Positions 32,766 through 43,776 of a stretch of DNA of 64,000 bases are shown here, in pieces. Position 1 is the stretch's first letter, and the number at the start of each line of letters is the position of its first letter. Location: contig NW_025407851.1 of assembly GCF_003324165.1 (NCBI RefSeq), forward strand, positions 62,001-126,000, written 5' to 3'. The position numbers and the translations under genes were made by a program. The DNA is from Naegleria lovaniensis. Taxonomy: Eukaryota; Heterolobosea; Eutetramitea; Acrasida; Naegleriidae. The notes beneath the pieces are model-generated. The model saw only the letters and a program-made list of their open reading frames with translations, did not search any database and was not told where the DNA came from.

Positions 32766-35700
32766 ATGGTCAAACCCTACTATCGTATTGTACCTGAGAG
32801 TATGACAGGTATGATTGCCTCTCCTCATGCCTCGATTTGTTATCATCAAACCAATCATTCATCATCTTGCCTCATTCTTTCTCCTCTTCTTTATCAAATT
32901 GGTATTTGGAATACTCGAGAACAATCTCTTATTCAAACCATTCTTCCACAAGATGAATCCTATTATGGTGGATCTATTCATGAAGGAACTATGAAATATA
33001 GTAATATTACTTGTCTTGTACATTCAGAACCTTTTATTGCAGCAGGATATCAAAATGGTAAAATTTTAATTTATAATTTACAAACAAAACAACAAGTCTT
33101 GTATGCAACAGGACATTCAAGTAGTGTGACTTGTTTACAATTTAATAAGGATGGTTCGTTATTGATGAGTGGAGGTGATGATACAGATATTGTATGTTGG
33201 GATGTGACTGCTGGTCAAGCCAAATATCGATTAAGAGGACATAAGGGTAGAATTACAGGATTACTATTTTTAGAAAAGTCAAATGCATTGATTAGTAGTA
33301 GTAAGGATATGCTCATAAAAATATGGGAATTGACGACCTGTCACTGTGTTCAAACATTGATAGGATCTCGTAATGAAATTTGGTCGATTTGTGTAGATTT
33401 CAATGAGACTCGATTATTTGCTGGTAGTACTGACAGTGAAATTCGAGTTTGGAACATTCAAGTATTCCAAAATAAGAACTCTCAATATTTTTATGAAAAT
33501 GATCCAATCTTTATGGGAACATTAAAGAGAAGAGATGAAAGTAGAGTATTACAAATGAAATTTGATCCTAGTGGTACTCTATTAGGTATCATTGGAGCTG
33601 ATTCCAAAATATTAGAAATTTTTAAATTGAGAAGTGAAAAGGAAAGAAAGAAAACTGGTACTCCATTGACTCCAAATATGGAATACAAATGGTGGTTACA
33701 AGTGAAATCCAATTATGAATTGAGATCTTTTGATTTTAGTCCTCATGATAAGTGTTATCCAAGATTTGACTTTTTCACTGAATCATTGAATGAACAACAA
33801 CAACAAGACTTGACTGAATCATTGAATGAACAACAAGGCTTGACTGAATCATTGAATGAACATGAATAACAAGACTTGACGTTGGCTACTCGTTTAGATT
33901 CTATGAAACCATCCAATTTCAAACTCATTGTCTCTACTCTACGTAATACCATTGAAGAATACCTTATTGAACCTTCCAAACTTGAAAAGTTTCAAACTGG
34001 CAATCTTCAATCAACAACGACGACGAGCACCACTCACAATACTCTGAATTATGGAGGTATTACATGTATTCAAAGTATTGAAAGACAAGGACATGGCACA
34101 CCTGTTCGTTCCATTGTCATTTCACCTGATGATCCAACTCTATGTCTATCTTTATCCTCTAAGGAATGCCATATTTGGAATTTAGAGAATTCTAAATGTA
34201 TCAAAACATTGAATGATGTTGAACATGGATTATGTGCTCTATGGATACCTTCGACCAATCATCGCTATTGTTTGATTGGTACTAAAAAAGGAAATATTCA
34301 AATTTACGATGTGAATCTCTCGGAATGTATTGAAAATATTCAAGCACATTCAGCAAGTATTTATAGTTTGCAATTTATTCCTCCATCACACGATCATGAT
34401 GGTGGTATTATTAGTGCAAGTAGTGATAAGACTGTAAAATTCTGGGAATTTGAACAAGTATCAAGTAGTAACCTCGTTTCAAAGCATCTCTCTCTTTCGA
34501 TCAAAAATGTATTAGAAATGAATGAAGAAATTATTGCCATGACCATTTCCAAGAATGGAAAATACTTGGCACTCTCTCTATTAGACAATACGGTCAAAAT
34601 ATTCTACTTGGATACCATGAAATTCTTTTTATCCTTATATGGTCATAAACTACCGATCAAATGTTTAGATATTAGTAGTGATGAACAATTAATAGTAACA
34701 GGAAGTGATGATAAGAATATCAAAATATGGGGATTAGATTTTGGTGATTGTCATCGATCATTATTGGCACATGAACAAGGAATTAGTGCCATTAAATTCA
34801 TTCCAGACACTCATTACTTTTTTAGTGTTTCCAAAGATGGAAATGTCAAGTATTGGGATGGTGATAAATTTGAATTAATTCAAGTGGTTACTTGTCAATA
34901 CATTTCAAAATCACCCTTATGGTGTATGGATGTGAGTTGTGATGGTTTGAGAATGGTTGTATCAGGACATGAAAGAGCTCTCTTCATTTATAGACAATCT
35001 CAAGAAGATTTACTATTTTTAGAAGAAGAGAAGGAGAAGAGATTTGAAGAAGAACAATTAGAAAAAGATTTACCACACTCTCAACAATTTAAAGATTTAT
35101 CATTACCAGGAATGGAAGTCACTCATGCTGGACAACGAAGTATGGAAACGATACGAGATGGAGAAAAATTAATGGAAAATTTAGATATTGCAATTAATGA
35201 AGAAATTGAAATGAATGAAGATGGTTCATCGGAATCTACCAATCCACTCTTACTTGGTCTATCCATTCAAGACTATGTATGGAAATGTTTAACACGTATT
35301 GCTCGATCGGATTTGGATATGGTACTTTCAATTATTCATTTTTCTCATGCATATTTCATTTTGAAACAATTAGACAAGTTAATGAAAAAGAAATCAGTAG
35401 ATGTTGAATTGAGTACACGAATCATTTTATTATTGATTCATATTCATTACAAACAATTGGTTCAAAGTCAATCCGATCAAGATACTTTTGATTTGATGCA
35501 ATCGTTGCATGAACATGTGAAGAGTGCATTACGAGAACAATCTCAACGAATTGGATTCAATATTGCTGCATTGAATTTTATTAAGAATCGAATGAAGAAC
35601 GAACAAGACTTGTATGATTTTACCAAACAAGCCAATGTGAATGATATTGTCAAGTCCTATCGAGAGAAACAACGTGAAAAGAGAAGAATTGCCAAACATG

Positions 35701-35987
35701 AACAAGAAAGTAACAAGAAGAAAAAGGTTCACAAGAGAATGAGCAAATTCAAGGGTCTATTGGAAAGCATGATTGAAAAGATGGACAATGATCCAACCAA
35801 ACAAGTGATCTTTGAGAGTAACGATCCAACACTCAAGCAAAAAGAAGGATCCCTCAAGAGAAAACTCAAAGATTTGGAAGAAAAGAAAACGAAAAAGCTG
35901 AAAGAAATGATTTACGATCCCAATGAAGAAGAGGAGGCAGACGATGATGATGATGATTTGATGAATGAACTTGCAAGTTGGGATTAA
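32766..35987 (+). CDS. WDR3: WDR3/UTP12-type U3 processome WD40 protein
   Basis: WDR3 (yeast Dip2/Utp12) is a scaffold of the UtpB module in the small-subunit processome. Two tandem WD40 propellers are evident: one at about 1-330 with TGHSSSVTCLQFNKDGSLLMSG, and one after about 420 with repeats such as VTGSDDKNIKIWGLDFGDCHRS. An acidic-helical linker (SQEDLLFLEEEKEKRFEEE) follows. The Utp12 domain comes next, with LDMVLSIIHFSHAYFILKQL and QSQRIGFNIAALNFIKNRM. A basic tail with an acidic end completes it. A single in-frame TAA at 33867 splits the frame within a short repeat. Frame is identical on both sides. A 144-bp intron, 33754-33897 (weak donor GTTATC, good acceptor GTTTAG), would remove it without changing frame. 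Confidence 0.85.
33770..33868 (+). repeat. Tandem repeat TESLNEQQ in WDR3
   Basis: Three copies of a roughly 27-33-bp unit, read as T-E-S-L-N-E-(Q)n, lie between the two propellers. The third copy contains the in-frame stop. They are either a frame-neutral intron or an expanding linker. Confidence 0.85.
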
Positions 35988-36016
35988 TTTTTTAATAAAA
36001 ACTGCAAAAGTACTTA

Positions 36017-39000
36017 TTAACATTCAAAACAGCCAATCCAATTCGTCACGGTATTAAACACCAAGAGAACCACTCCATTCGTTCTCTGTTGTTCTTCCTC
36101 TACAAAATTGTTGGTCAGTGTAATTTCATAGCACAACATATCTTCACGATCCGTCTTGATTAGAAATTCCTTCTTCTTCTCAAAGTAATATCGAATGCAT
36201 TCAATGAAATTAAAAATCCATTTTTGTTGAGAGAGTGTCAGTTTTGAAAGAGCAGCAGAAGCAGTGAAAAGATTTTCTACATTCAATCTCTTGCAATAAA
36301 TACTATAATTTGAAAGAATACCTGTTTTGGCCAATTTAGATGTTCCATATTTTTGTCTAAAATGTTCCATTACTTCTTGTTTAGGTATTGAAATGGATGC
36401 TTCTCGATTCATAACATCCATTAACATGTAAAAATCATGCATTTCTACTTGAAACGAATCTCTCTCATAATAATACAATAATTGTTGATTATTATAGTCG
36501 CTGAGTATACTCGTGGTGCTTGTTGTGGATGATGTGGATACTCTTAGAAAGTCAGAAGAAGTTGGTTCAGAAACTCCGAGTGGTTCTTGTTGTTGTTGTG
36601 GTTCCAATGCATGAGAGGATTTGATGGTTGAATGATCTCCTCGTTGTGGTTTCTTTAAAAACGAATTGTTTTCTAATAATTGTGCATGTTCCATTCGATT
36701 CTTAGGATCTAATGCAAATATTTTGAAATAACTTGGTTGAGTCCAACATTTAGTAATATATCTCCATGATAAATGATCATCTTGTAACATTCTTTCAATT
36801 TTACCTAATTGTGGTAATAAACTTGAATTCACATTATGTTTCGTAAAATAATGATAACACACACGTTGCCATATACTTTCACATTGAATAAAATTCTTTA
36901 AAATTTCTGTAGAAACTGCACACAACGAGTTGATCGTTCTCATTGAAAATGCTCGATAACTGAGAATGTGAATCCAAATATCCATATCGAGAGATTCAAG
37001 AGTAGAGAGAAGAAATTTCATTCTTGTTGGAACTTCGAGACTAGTCAAAGTGGCAGTGGCAGTCCTGTGGTTATTGTTTGTTGTTGTTGTTGGTATGGTT
37101 GTTGGTATGGTGGTGGTCATGATGAGGTTACTTTTCGAAATGATCGTATTGTAGGAATGAGACATTTTACCTCCTTCCGTATGCCTGTTGGTAGTATGAG
37201 GATGATGATTACTAGTATTATTCATTATGGTTGAAGAAACATGATTCAATGATCCATCTTGATGTTGTTGGTGCTGATGTTGCTGATGTTGTTGTTGTAC
37301 TCGATTCCATCGATGATGACTGGGCAATACTGTGGTGGTGGTGGTATGTCTTGCACGATAGTACGATGAGGTTGCATGATGATCATGCTGCTGATCATGA
37401 TGATTCTTTAAAGTTGACTCTTGTCCATGATTACTATGATGATCATCACTAACACCACCACTACCACTACTATTACCATTACCATGAACACCATGAACAC
37501 TACCACCACCACCACTCACTGGTCTCATGACCATGACAAATGATTCATTTCTTCTTGCTCCCTTCTTTTCCAAATAGGAAATAATTTCTTGACAATGTAC
37601 ATTCGTTTTGATCACTCGACCATACAAGATGTGTAACAAGTGAAGTGGTGTGATACAATTATCATTTTCATGATTAATGAAATACATAATTCTCTCTGAA
37701 CCAAACACTTGTTCAAATTTGGAAATGAGCATTTTGATGAGTGGTACATTACAAATTCGAATAGCATCAAATAATACATGTTCATTTCTCTCAAATAATT
37801 TCATGGAATTTGATGTAAATCCTCTAAAGATTTGTTGACTCCAATGTTGTTGAGAATAGCACTTGTGATCAATGAATCGACAAATCATTTCATGTTCATA
37901 TTGAAAGAGTGTTTCAATGTGTTTTCTTTCAAGTGTTTGAGATTGAATATGATATTCATCCATTCGAGCATATTCATTCATGGTGTTGCTATTCTTATTA
38001 GAAGTAGTAGTATTTGTAATAGTAGTAGTACTATTCTTAGTCGTCAAAGTAGTACTATTCGTCAAAGTAGTAGTATTGGTACTAGTAGTAGTATTAATAG
38101 TAGTATCAATAGAAGTATGAGTAGTATTATTTCTACTAGAATTCATAGTAGCATTTGAATGAATAATTCTTTTTTGAATTTTTGGTGTCATTACCTCTTG
38201 TTGATGTGTGAAAGGATCATTTTCATGAGAATGCATGCTCAGATCCATTTGTTTCAAAAATAATACAAAAAAGATATTGAATGAAGATTGTACAATGGGT
38301 TCAATGAGTGTAGTAGTCGTAGTAGTAGAACTGGTCATGGCTGTGGTCGTACTATTTGCATTGGATGGAGATTCATGATGAATATTCATATGAGTAGTAC
38401 CAGTAGAACCAGTAGTACCAGTCGTAGTCGTACCAGTCGTAGTCAAAGTATTGGTATGGCCATACTCACTCGTTTCTGCCAAATTTCCACTATAGATACT
38501 TCCATCTAATTTACATAATAAATGCACTAATTGATTACAATTTCTCACCAATGTACTCTCTTTCCAATCCAATTGATCTTGTGAAAGTGATCCAGAGTAG
38601 ATTAAATAATTTTTCTGAGCCATTTCAATAATTTTCAACAAGATTGAATATTCTTCTTGTGGTGTTCGAACATCTGTAGATTCTCTCGACGTGGACGTGG
38701 ATGTTTCATCATTCTTCTGATCCGATGCATTGGATGATCGAATCGTTTGAGAGAAGGATGATGGTTGAGAAGATGGTTGAGAAGATGGTGGCGTTTTTCT
38801 TCTAAAAGTAATCATTCGACTTCGTTTCGGTTTTTCTTGTTTCATTTCTTGTTTTTTCAATTCCTTGACATTGGTTTTAATTTTACAAATCTTTTTCGCC
38901 GTGATATTTCCTAACATATAAGATCTTAAAATATCACAAAAGAGTACAAATGGATAGTATTGAGTATATTTAAAAAATATGAAATGTTCAAATATCCAAT

Positions 39001-40849
39001 TCTTTAAATCATCATAATAAGGTTGTTTGATTGTACTCAATCCAAAACTAGTATTCATAACATGTTTGTATTTTAAATATCTTTTCACATGAGTTTTAGT
39101 CAGACGTAACAAAAATGGAATGATTCGAGAAGGAGAAAGGCATGAACGATAAGAGAGAATAAGAGATCGAGGAGATGTCTGTTGTTGTTGAGATTGTTGT
39201 GGATTCAGTGATGATCGTTGTTGAGAAGATTGATGCATGGCAATTAATTTCGAGCTTAATCGATTCGTGGCAGAGGAAGAAGAGGCTTCATGTTGTGGTT
39301 CCATAGGAGTGTGAGTGTTGTTGTTCTCTCTCAAATTCCACTTGTAGACATGAACACCCGCTCTTCGCACTGTAAATTTGTAATCTTGAGAAAATTTTCG
39401 ACTACTCGTAGTGGTTGCGCGCGAAAATGTATTACTACTACTACTACTACTGCCAGTACCATGATGATCAGGTAAGGATTGTGAAGTTGGATGAGGTGGA
39501 GGTGAATGTCCAATACTACTATTAGTCGTGCCATGATTGTTTACAGAACTTGTTGAAGAGTTTAGAGCTGTAGTACTATGATGTCTTGTACCACCACCAT
39601 GTAACGTACTACTACTCATTTCCAAATCAATGAGGGCATTATTGAGCAAGTTCAGTAATATCATACATTTTTGTACATATTTAGAAATACATTGATAATC
39701 CAATGAATTCAGAGGATTTGAAGAATAGTATGAAGATAAATAATGATGATGAGATGCAGTACCAACATCTAATCGATACATTCCATATTCACCAAATACA
39801 CTTGCATCTAAATCGTCATCATCACCACCACTACTTTTGAATAATTGAATGGAAGAGTGTGAACTTGTGTTCACTTGTTGTTGCTGTGAATGATGATGAT
39901 GATGATTCGAGTGAACATTGTTCAGTAAATTTTCATGTGAATTTCCACCACCACTCGATGAGGAGGATGAAGCATCATCATTCATTCCACTGTGTGTCAA
40001 ATCATTGTTTTCATGTGACGAGGAACTAGTCGAACTCGCATTAGGATTAAATAATACTGCAAAATGATCTAATAATTGCAAATGAAATGGATGACTCTCA
40101 CTAAATACAAATCCATTCAAAGAAAGTGTAAATTCAATACAGACATTTTCGTATTGATTGGATTTTCTTTTTTTCTTATTTTTCAAGTATTTGAATGGAG
40201 AGAGTGTTGTTGTGGTTCCAACTGTGTGACCAGAAGCAACATGACCCAATGTTGAGTTCTCTTGTTCGAGAATGAATAAATATTCATTACTTTGTCGCTG
40301 CGCATGATGGTTCTTTTGTGTGTGTTGTACAATGGAATAGGTGAGAGTGGGTGTCACTCCAAAAAACATGTATCGATCCAATATTGTTTGAATATATTTC
40401 TCGATTTGATGAATATAGGTAGGTATCATGGTGGTGTCATAATTTAATCGAGTGCATCGATTGATATTCTTTAATGGAGGAGAAGGAATAGATGATGAAT
40501 ATTCTTCAACATCATCGAGGTGGTCGTCATTGTGATCATGGTCACCATGGATTGTTCGTGGTTCATTGGATGTGTAGGATCCTAACGTATTATTATTATT
40601 ACGAATTGGAAGTGATGATGATGATGGAATGAGAGGTGAGGTGGAAGTAGTCGTCGATGATGATGATGAAGAAGTGGAACTGCTGGTCGAGATGGAAGAA
40701 AGAGTATGATGATGATGATGGTGAGGTTTATGGTGGTTGTTGTCATCTAGATCTATGGATGCATCCCCACCATGGTGATGTCTGGTTGGAGAAACTGCAC
40801 GAGCCGTAATAAATTCTGCTGACATTATTTTGAGAGTTCTCCATGACAA
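36017..40849 (-). CDS. Very large F-box protein with ankyrin-like segment
   Basis: The intronless product is 1,610 residues; starting at the next ATG (40825) would shorten it by eight. An F-box is visible at about 1277-1325 (LESLDMDIWIHILSY, then SLCAVSTEILKNFIQCESIWQRVCYHYF). Before it (about 1020-1095) is a short ankyrin-like stretch (LFDAIRICNVPLIKMLISKF, CITPLHLLHILYG). Two ordered regions near the N-terminus (about 130-260 and 380-420) and one at about 590-680 are unrecognised. Ordered blocks are separated by Ser/Thr/His/Asn/Gln runs. The C-terminal 150 residues form another ordered helical region (MLMDVMNREASISIPKQEV). By family knowledge the F-box would recruit SKP1-CUL1; the substrate is unknown. 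Confidence 0.75.
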   Translation of the reverse strand: MSWRTLKIMSAEFITARAVSPTRHHHGGDASIDLDDNNHHKPHHHHHHTLSSISTSSSTSSSSSSTTTSTSPLIPSSSSLPIRNNNNTLGSYTSNEPRTIHGDHDHNDDHLDDVEEYSSSIPSPPLKNINRCTRLNYDTTMIPTYIHQIEKYIQTILDRYMFFGVTPTLTYSIVQHTQKNHHAQRQSNEYLFILEQENSTLGHVASGHTVGTTTTLSPFKYLKNKKKRKSNQYENVCIEFTLSLNGFVFSESHPFHLQLLDHFAVLFNPNASSTSSSSHENNDLTHSGMNDDASSSSSSGGGNSHENLLNNVHSNHHHHHSQQQQVNTSSHSSIQLFKSSGGDDDDLDASVFGEYGMYRLDVGTASHHHYLSSYYSSNPLNSLDYQCISKYVQKCMILLNLLNNALIDLEMSSSTLHGGGTRHHSTTALNSSTSSVNNHGTTNSSIGHSPPPHPTSQSLPDHHGTGSSSSSSNTFSRATTTSSRKFSQDYKFTVRRAGVHVYKWNLRENNNTHTPMEPQHEASSSSATNRLSSKLIAMHQSSQQRSSLNPQQSQQQQTSPRSLILSYRSCLSPSRIIPFLLRLTKTHVKRYLKYKHVMNTSFGLSTIKQPYYDDLKNWIFEHFIFFKYTQYYPFVLFCDILRSYMLGNITAKKICKIKTNVKELKKQEMKQEKPKRSRMITFRRKTPPSSQPSSQPSSFSQTIRSSNASDQKNDETSTSTSRESTDVRTPQEEYSILLKIIEMAQKNYLIYSGSLSQDQLDWKESTLVRNCNQLVHLLCKLDGSIYSGNLAETSEYGHTNTLTTTGTTTTGTTGSTGTTHMNIHHESPSNANSTTTAMTSSTTTTTTLIEPIVQSSFNIFFVLFLKQMDLSMHSHENDPFTHQQEVMTPKIQKRIIHSNATMNSSRNNTTHTSIDTTINTTTSTNTTTLTNSTTLTTKNSTTTITNTTTSNKNSNTMNEYARMDEYHIQSQTLERKHIETLFQYEHEMICRFIDHKCYSQQHWSQQIFRGFTSNSMKLFERNEHVLFDAIRICNVPLIKMLISKFEQVFGSERIMYFINHENDNCITPLHLLHILYGRVIKTNVHCQEIISYLEKKGARRNESFVMVMRPVSGGGGSVHGVHGNGNSSGSGGVSDDHHSNHGQESTLKNHHDQQHDHHATSSYYRARHTTTTTVLPSHHRWNRVQQQHQQHQHQQHQDGSLNHVSSTIMNNTSNHHPHTTNRHTEGGKMSHSYNTIISKSNLIMTTTIPTTIPTTTTNNNHRTATATLTSLEVPTRMKFLLSTLESLDMDIWIHILSYRAFSMRTINSLCAVSTEILKNFIQCESIWQRVCYHYFTKHNVNSSLLPQLGKIERMLQDDHLSWRYITKCWTQPSYFKIFALDPKNRMEHAQLLENNSFLKKPQRGDHSTIKSSHALEPQQQQEPLGVSEPTSSDFLRVSTSSTTSTTSILSDYNNQQLLYYYERDSFQVEMHDFYMLMDVMNREASISIPKQEVMEHFRQKYGTSKLAKTGILSNYSIYCKRLNVENLFTASAALSKLTLSQQKWIFNFIECIRYYFEKKKEFLIKTDREDMLCYEITLTNNFVEEEQQRTNGVVLLVFNTVTNWIGCFEC

Positions 40850-41111
40850 ATGGCAGCAAGCTCGGAGTAATGTCCATTTCCAGAGCCAACCAAAAAATTT
40901 TAAGAAACAAGAGCGGATGATGACGCGAGCACAATTTCTGCCGAAATGAAATTTAACCAGTGATCATGATGGAGAAGTTTTATTTGAATATCCAAAAGTG
41001 AATAATGTTTTTCGTAATTTGCACACATCAAATTATTTGAAAAACCGTGCCCGCCAAATATTATTTTACAGCTTTTTTTAAAACATTTCAAAAACAACGA
41101 GATTTGAAAAA

Positions 41112-43614
41112 ATGAATATTGCCACACCCTCGTTGTCGACGACACAGGTAGAGTCCATGCCTCTAGGGGAATTGACAGTAAAGGTACCATCATCTTCAAT
41201 GAGTAGGTGTTCAGGATACTCGTAGTTTTGTTTCTAATCATTTTCTGATTCGGAAGTGTTCCAATCGGGTAAAAGAAAAAAGAAAACGAATCAACTCCAT
41301 GAAATTCGAGTCAAAGAAAAACAAATGATCGAAGTTCAAAGAAAGAAATTGGCATCAAAAATTGATCGTGGGCTAGAAAGAAAACGCTTATCATCAGCCT
41401 TCACCCATGCTCGAAAAGAGGCGTCAAATGTAAATAATGTATTCAACATTAAATCTCCTAGAGAATTCTCGACTTCAGCAATGTCAAATAACATTGCAAC
41501 CAAGGAAGATGAAGAAGAGCAAGAGGATGATGTATTATTTGGAAGAAAATTTCATTTTGTACATATCATTGACGAAGACGTCACAATTACCAAAGCATGT
41601 AGTAGAGCATCAACAGCAACCACATCTTTGAGAGAAAAACCATTAAGTCAAACATATTTTGTTCCATCTCTTGTAGAGCTATGTGCCAGTGCAATTGCAA
41701 ACAATTTTGAACGTATGTATTTTTTTGAAAAGAATAATGAGTTTCAATCTTTTTGTAGAAAGACCAACGTTTGAAAAGATTCCATCAGAACTTCAACAAT
41801 TAATCTCAAAAAAACTTCCTGTAGACCTTCCCTTGCAACTTTCCGTGCCCTTAATATCAGACGACGACTATTGGAAAAAGTGTTGTATGATGCGTTGGAC
41901 TTTGGGTCAATTAGGTACATATTGCAGAAAAAACGGAAATGATCTCTTCATTGAAGAACACCCTGGTCATGTTGATGATGTCATGATTAAAGGAAGTTTT
42001 AAAAGTAGAGTCAATGCAAGAAAGAAGATCTCAAAGGCTTCCAGGTCCATAACACCATCATCCATGGACAGAAAACCCGAAAAGTCAAAAACTTGGAAAC
42101 AGTTATATTTGGAAATCAATTTAGATGAATTCTTTGAAACTCTACAACCTCAAAAAACGGTGCTCCAGGAGCTGAAAACAATTTTTTTGCAACCCAAGCC
42201 TGAAGAGAAAACTATTCAAAATTCAGAACTATCTACACTTCGTACACTCCATCAAATTAAGCAAACTTTAAATGAAGAAAAAGCTTTAAAGGAAGAGTTG
42301 ACCAATATTTTACAAGATCAGCAAAAAAAGAAAGGAAAAAAGCAGAGTCCAACAGATCAAGAAAATGCAGTAGAACAACCAGAGGCAGCTTCAATACTGA
42401 ACGCTTCTCATGTCACTGAACACAGACCCGTTAGCCATATTCCTAAACATAAGTGCCTGCATTCCCATTTAATGAGGCCTAATGTAAATTATTATCTTCT
42501 TCACTGTAACACACTTTCAGAGGAAGAACGAGAACAATATCCAATAGACAAATTCAAAGCCAAGCTAAAAGATTTGTTTGATGGTATTCAAAGCCAAGGT
42601 ACAAGTAGACTTGCAAAGATCACAAAAGATGATGACATTTTCACATTTTATGAAAGTGCTATTCAAAGGAAAGAACAAAAGTTTAACACGAGTAATGAAT
42701 CTAAAATGCAATATTGGCTCTTGAATAAGAAAGAACAGCTTGAGGAAACTGATGAAGAAGTGCAACAAATGTTTGATTTTATTAGAAAAAAGAATCAAGA
42801 ACATTTGATGGAACTTTGTGACTTGTCGAAAAACTTTATCTCTGAGATTAATATTCGAGGTTTAAAGGAGCATGTGGACCTTCAAGAGTTGTTTGATGCA
42901 TTACCGAATCTAGAAACAGTGAGAATGGAATATACTGCAAGAAACGTTGGTATGACCTTTGATACTCTAATGCTCGGAATGAAAAAGAGAGATTGTCAAA
43001 TGCTTGGCAAAATTCTAAGCGACCCTAAAAAGGCAGTGAAACTTCACAGTTTGATTCTATCCGAAAACTTAATTGATGATGAACAAACCAAAATCATTAC
43101 CAGTGGATTATATCAAAACACACGAATTACATTTTTGGATTTTTCTCACAACAAGATTAGTGTGGAGGGCTGTAAATCTATTGCTGCCATGATGAAAAGT
43201 AACAAGTGTTTAAAGACACTTCTTCTATCAGACAATGAAATTCAGACGGATGGAGCCTTGTATATTGGCTCTGGTTTGAAGTTTAATATCACTCTGACAG
43301 AATTGAATTTAAGCCTCAACAAGATCAGTGACAGTGGAGCTATTTCGATCATTTCAAACGCTAACCATCTATCTCGATTGAATCTTTCCAATAATGTAAT
43401 TACAGATGAAGGTGTTATGAATTTAATTAACAAATTAGAAGAATGTAATGAAACAAAAGAACACCCATGCATTCCAAAAGTATTGGATATTTCTGGAAAC
43501 TTCCTTTCCTCACAAGCATGTAACAAACTAATCGATCTCTCTGGTGCTTGTCCATTTATTGAAAATATTGATGTGAGACAGAATCAAGACATCAAAGAAA
43601 GGATTTCTTTATAA
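41112..43614 (+). CDS. DRC5: DRC5/TCTE1-like leucine-rich repeat axonemal protein (3 exons)
   Basis: DRC5 (TCTE1) is a subunit of the nexin-dynein regulatory complex that controls flagellar waveform. Exons 41112-41202, 41257-41712 and 41759-43614 give 800 residues; the introns are only 54 and 46 bp. The family pattern is visible: LVELCASAIANNF, then LPLQLSVPLISDDDYWKKCCMMRW. Later comes YTARNVGMTFDTLMLGMKKRDC, which matches the conserved TCTE1 block before the repeats. At least five ribonuclease-inhibitor-type LRRs follow (LHSLILSENLIDDE, ITFLDFSHNKISVEG, LKTLLLSDNEIQTDG, LTELNLSLNKISDSG, LSRLNLSNNVITDEG). A charged insertion (about 220-330) lengthens it. The first exon is the least certain part; the fallback start is 41325. 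Confidence 0.82.
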
Positions 43615-43776
43615 AGAAGCAATTTTCGAGAAAGAAATACCAAGCCATGTGAGAACATGGTATTTAAATTCTCCCTATGTCAAATCATTATACTTTAAAA
43701 CCTGTTATCTTTTCCAAAGTGTTCGCCTTCGCTTTCGTGATTTTAATCCCGCCATTTTAGTTTACAATTTGAAAAA

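Noticed and set aside
33776-33868. CRISPR-like or satellite array
   Set aside because: Only three direct copies without unique spacers, in a coding or intronic setting of a eukaryotic gene.
33754-33897. Two separate WD40 genes instead of one WDR3
   Set aside because: Both halves are in one frame, the second lacks its own plausible ATG context, and together they match the full WDR3/UTP12 order.
37980-38460. Ser/Arg-rich plus-strand frame as a separate gene
   Set aside because: Reverse reading of Thr/Asn/Ser runs in the F-box protein; no supporting motif.
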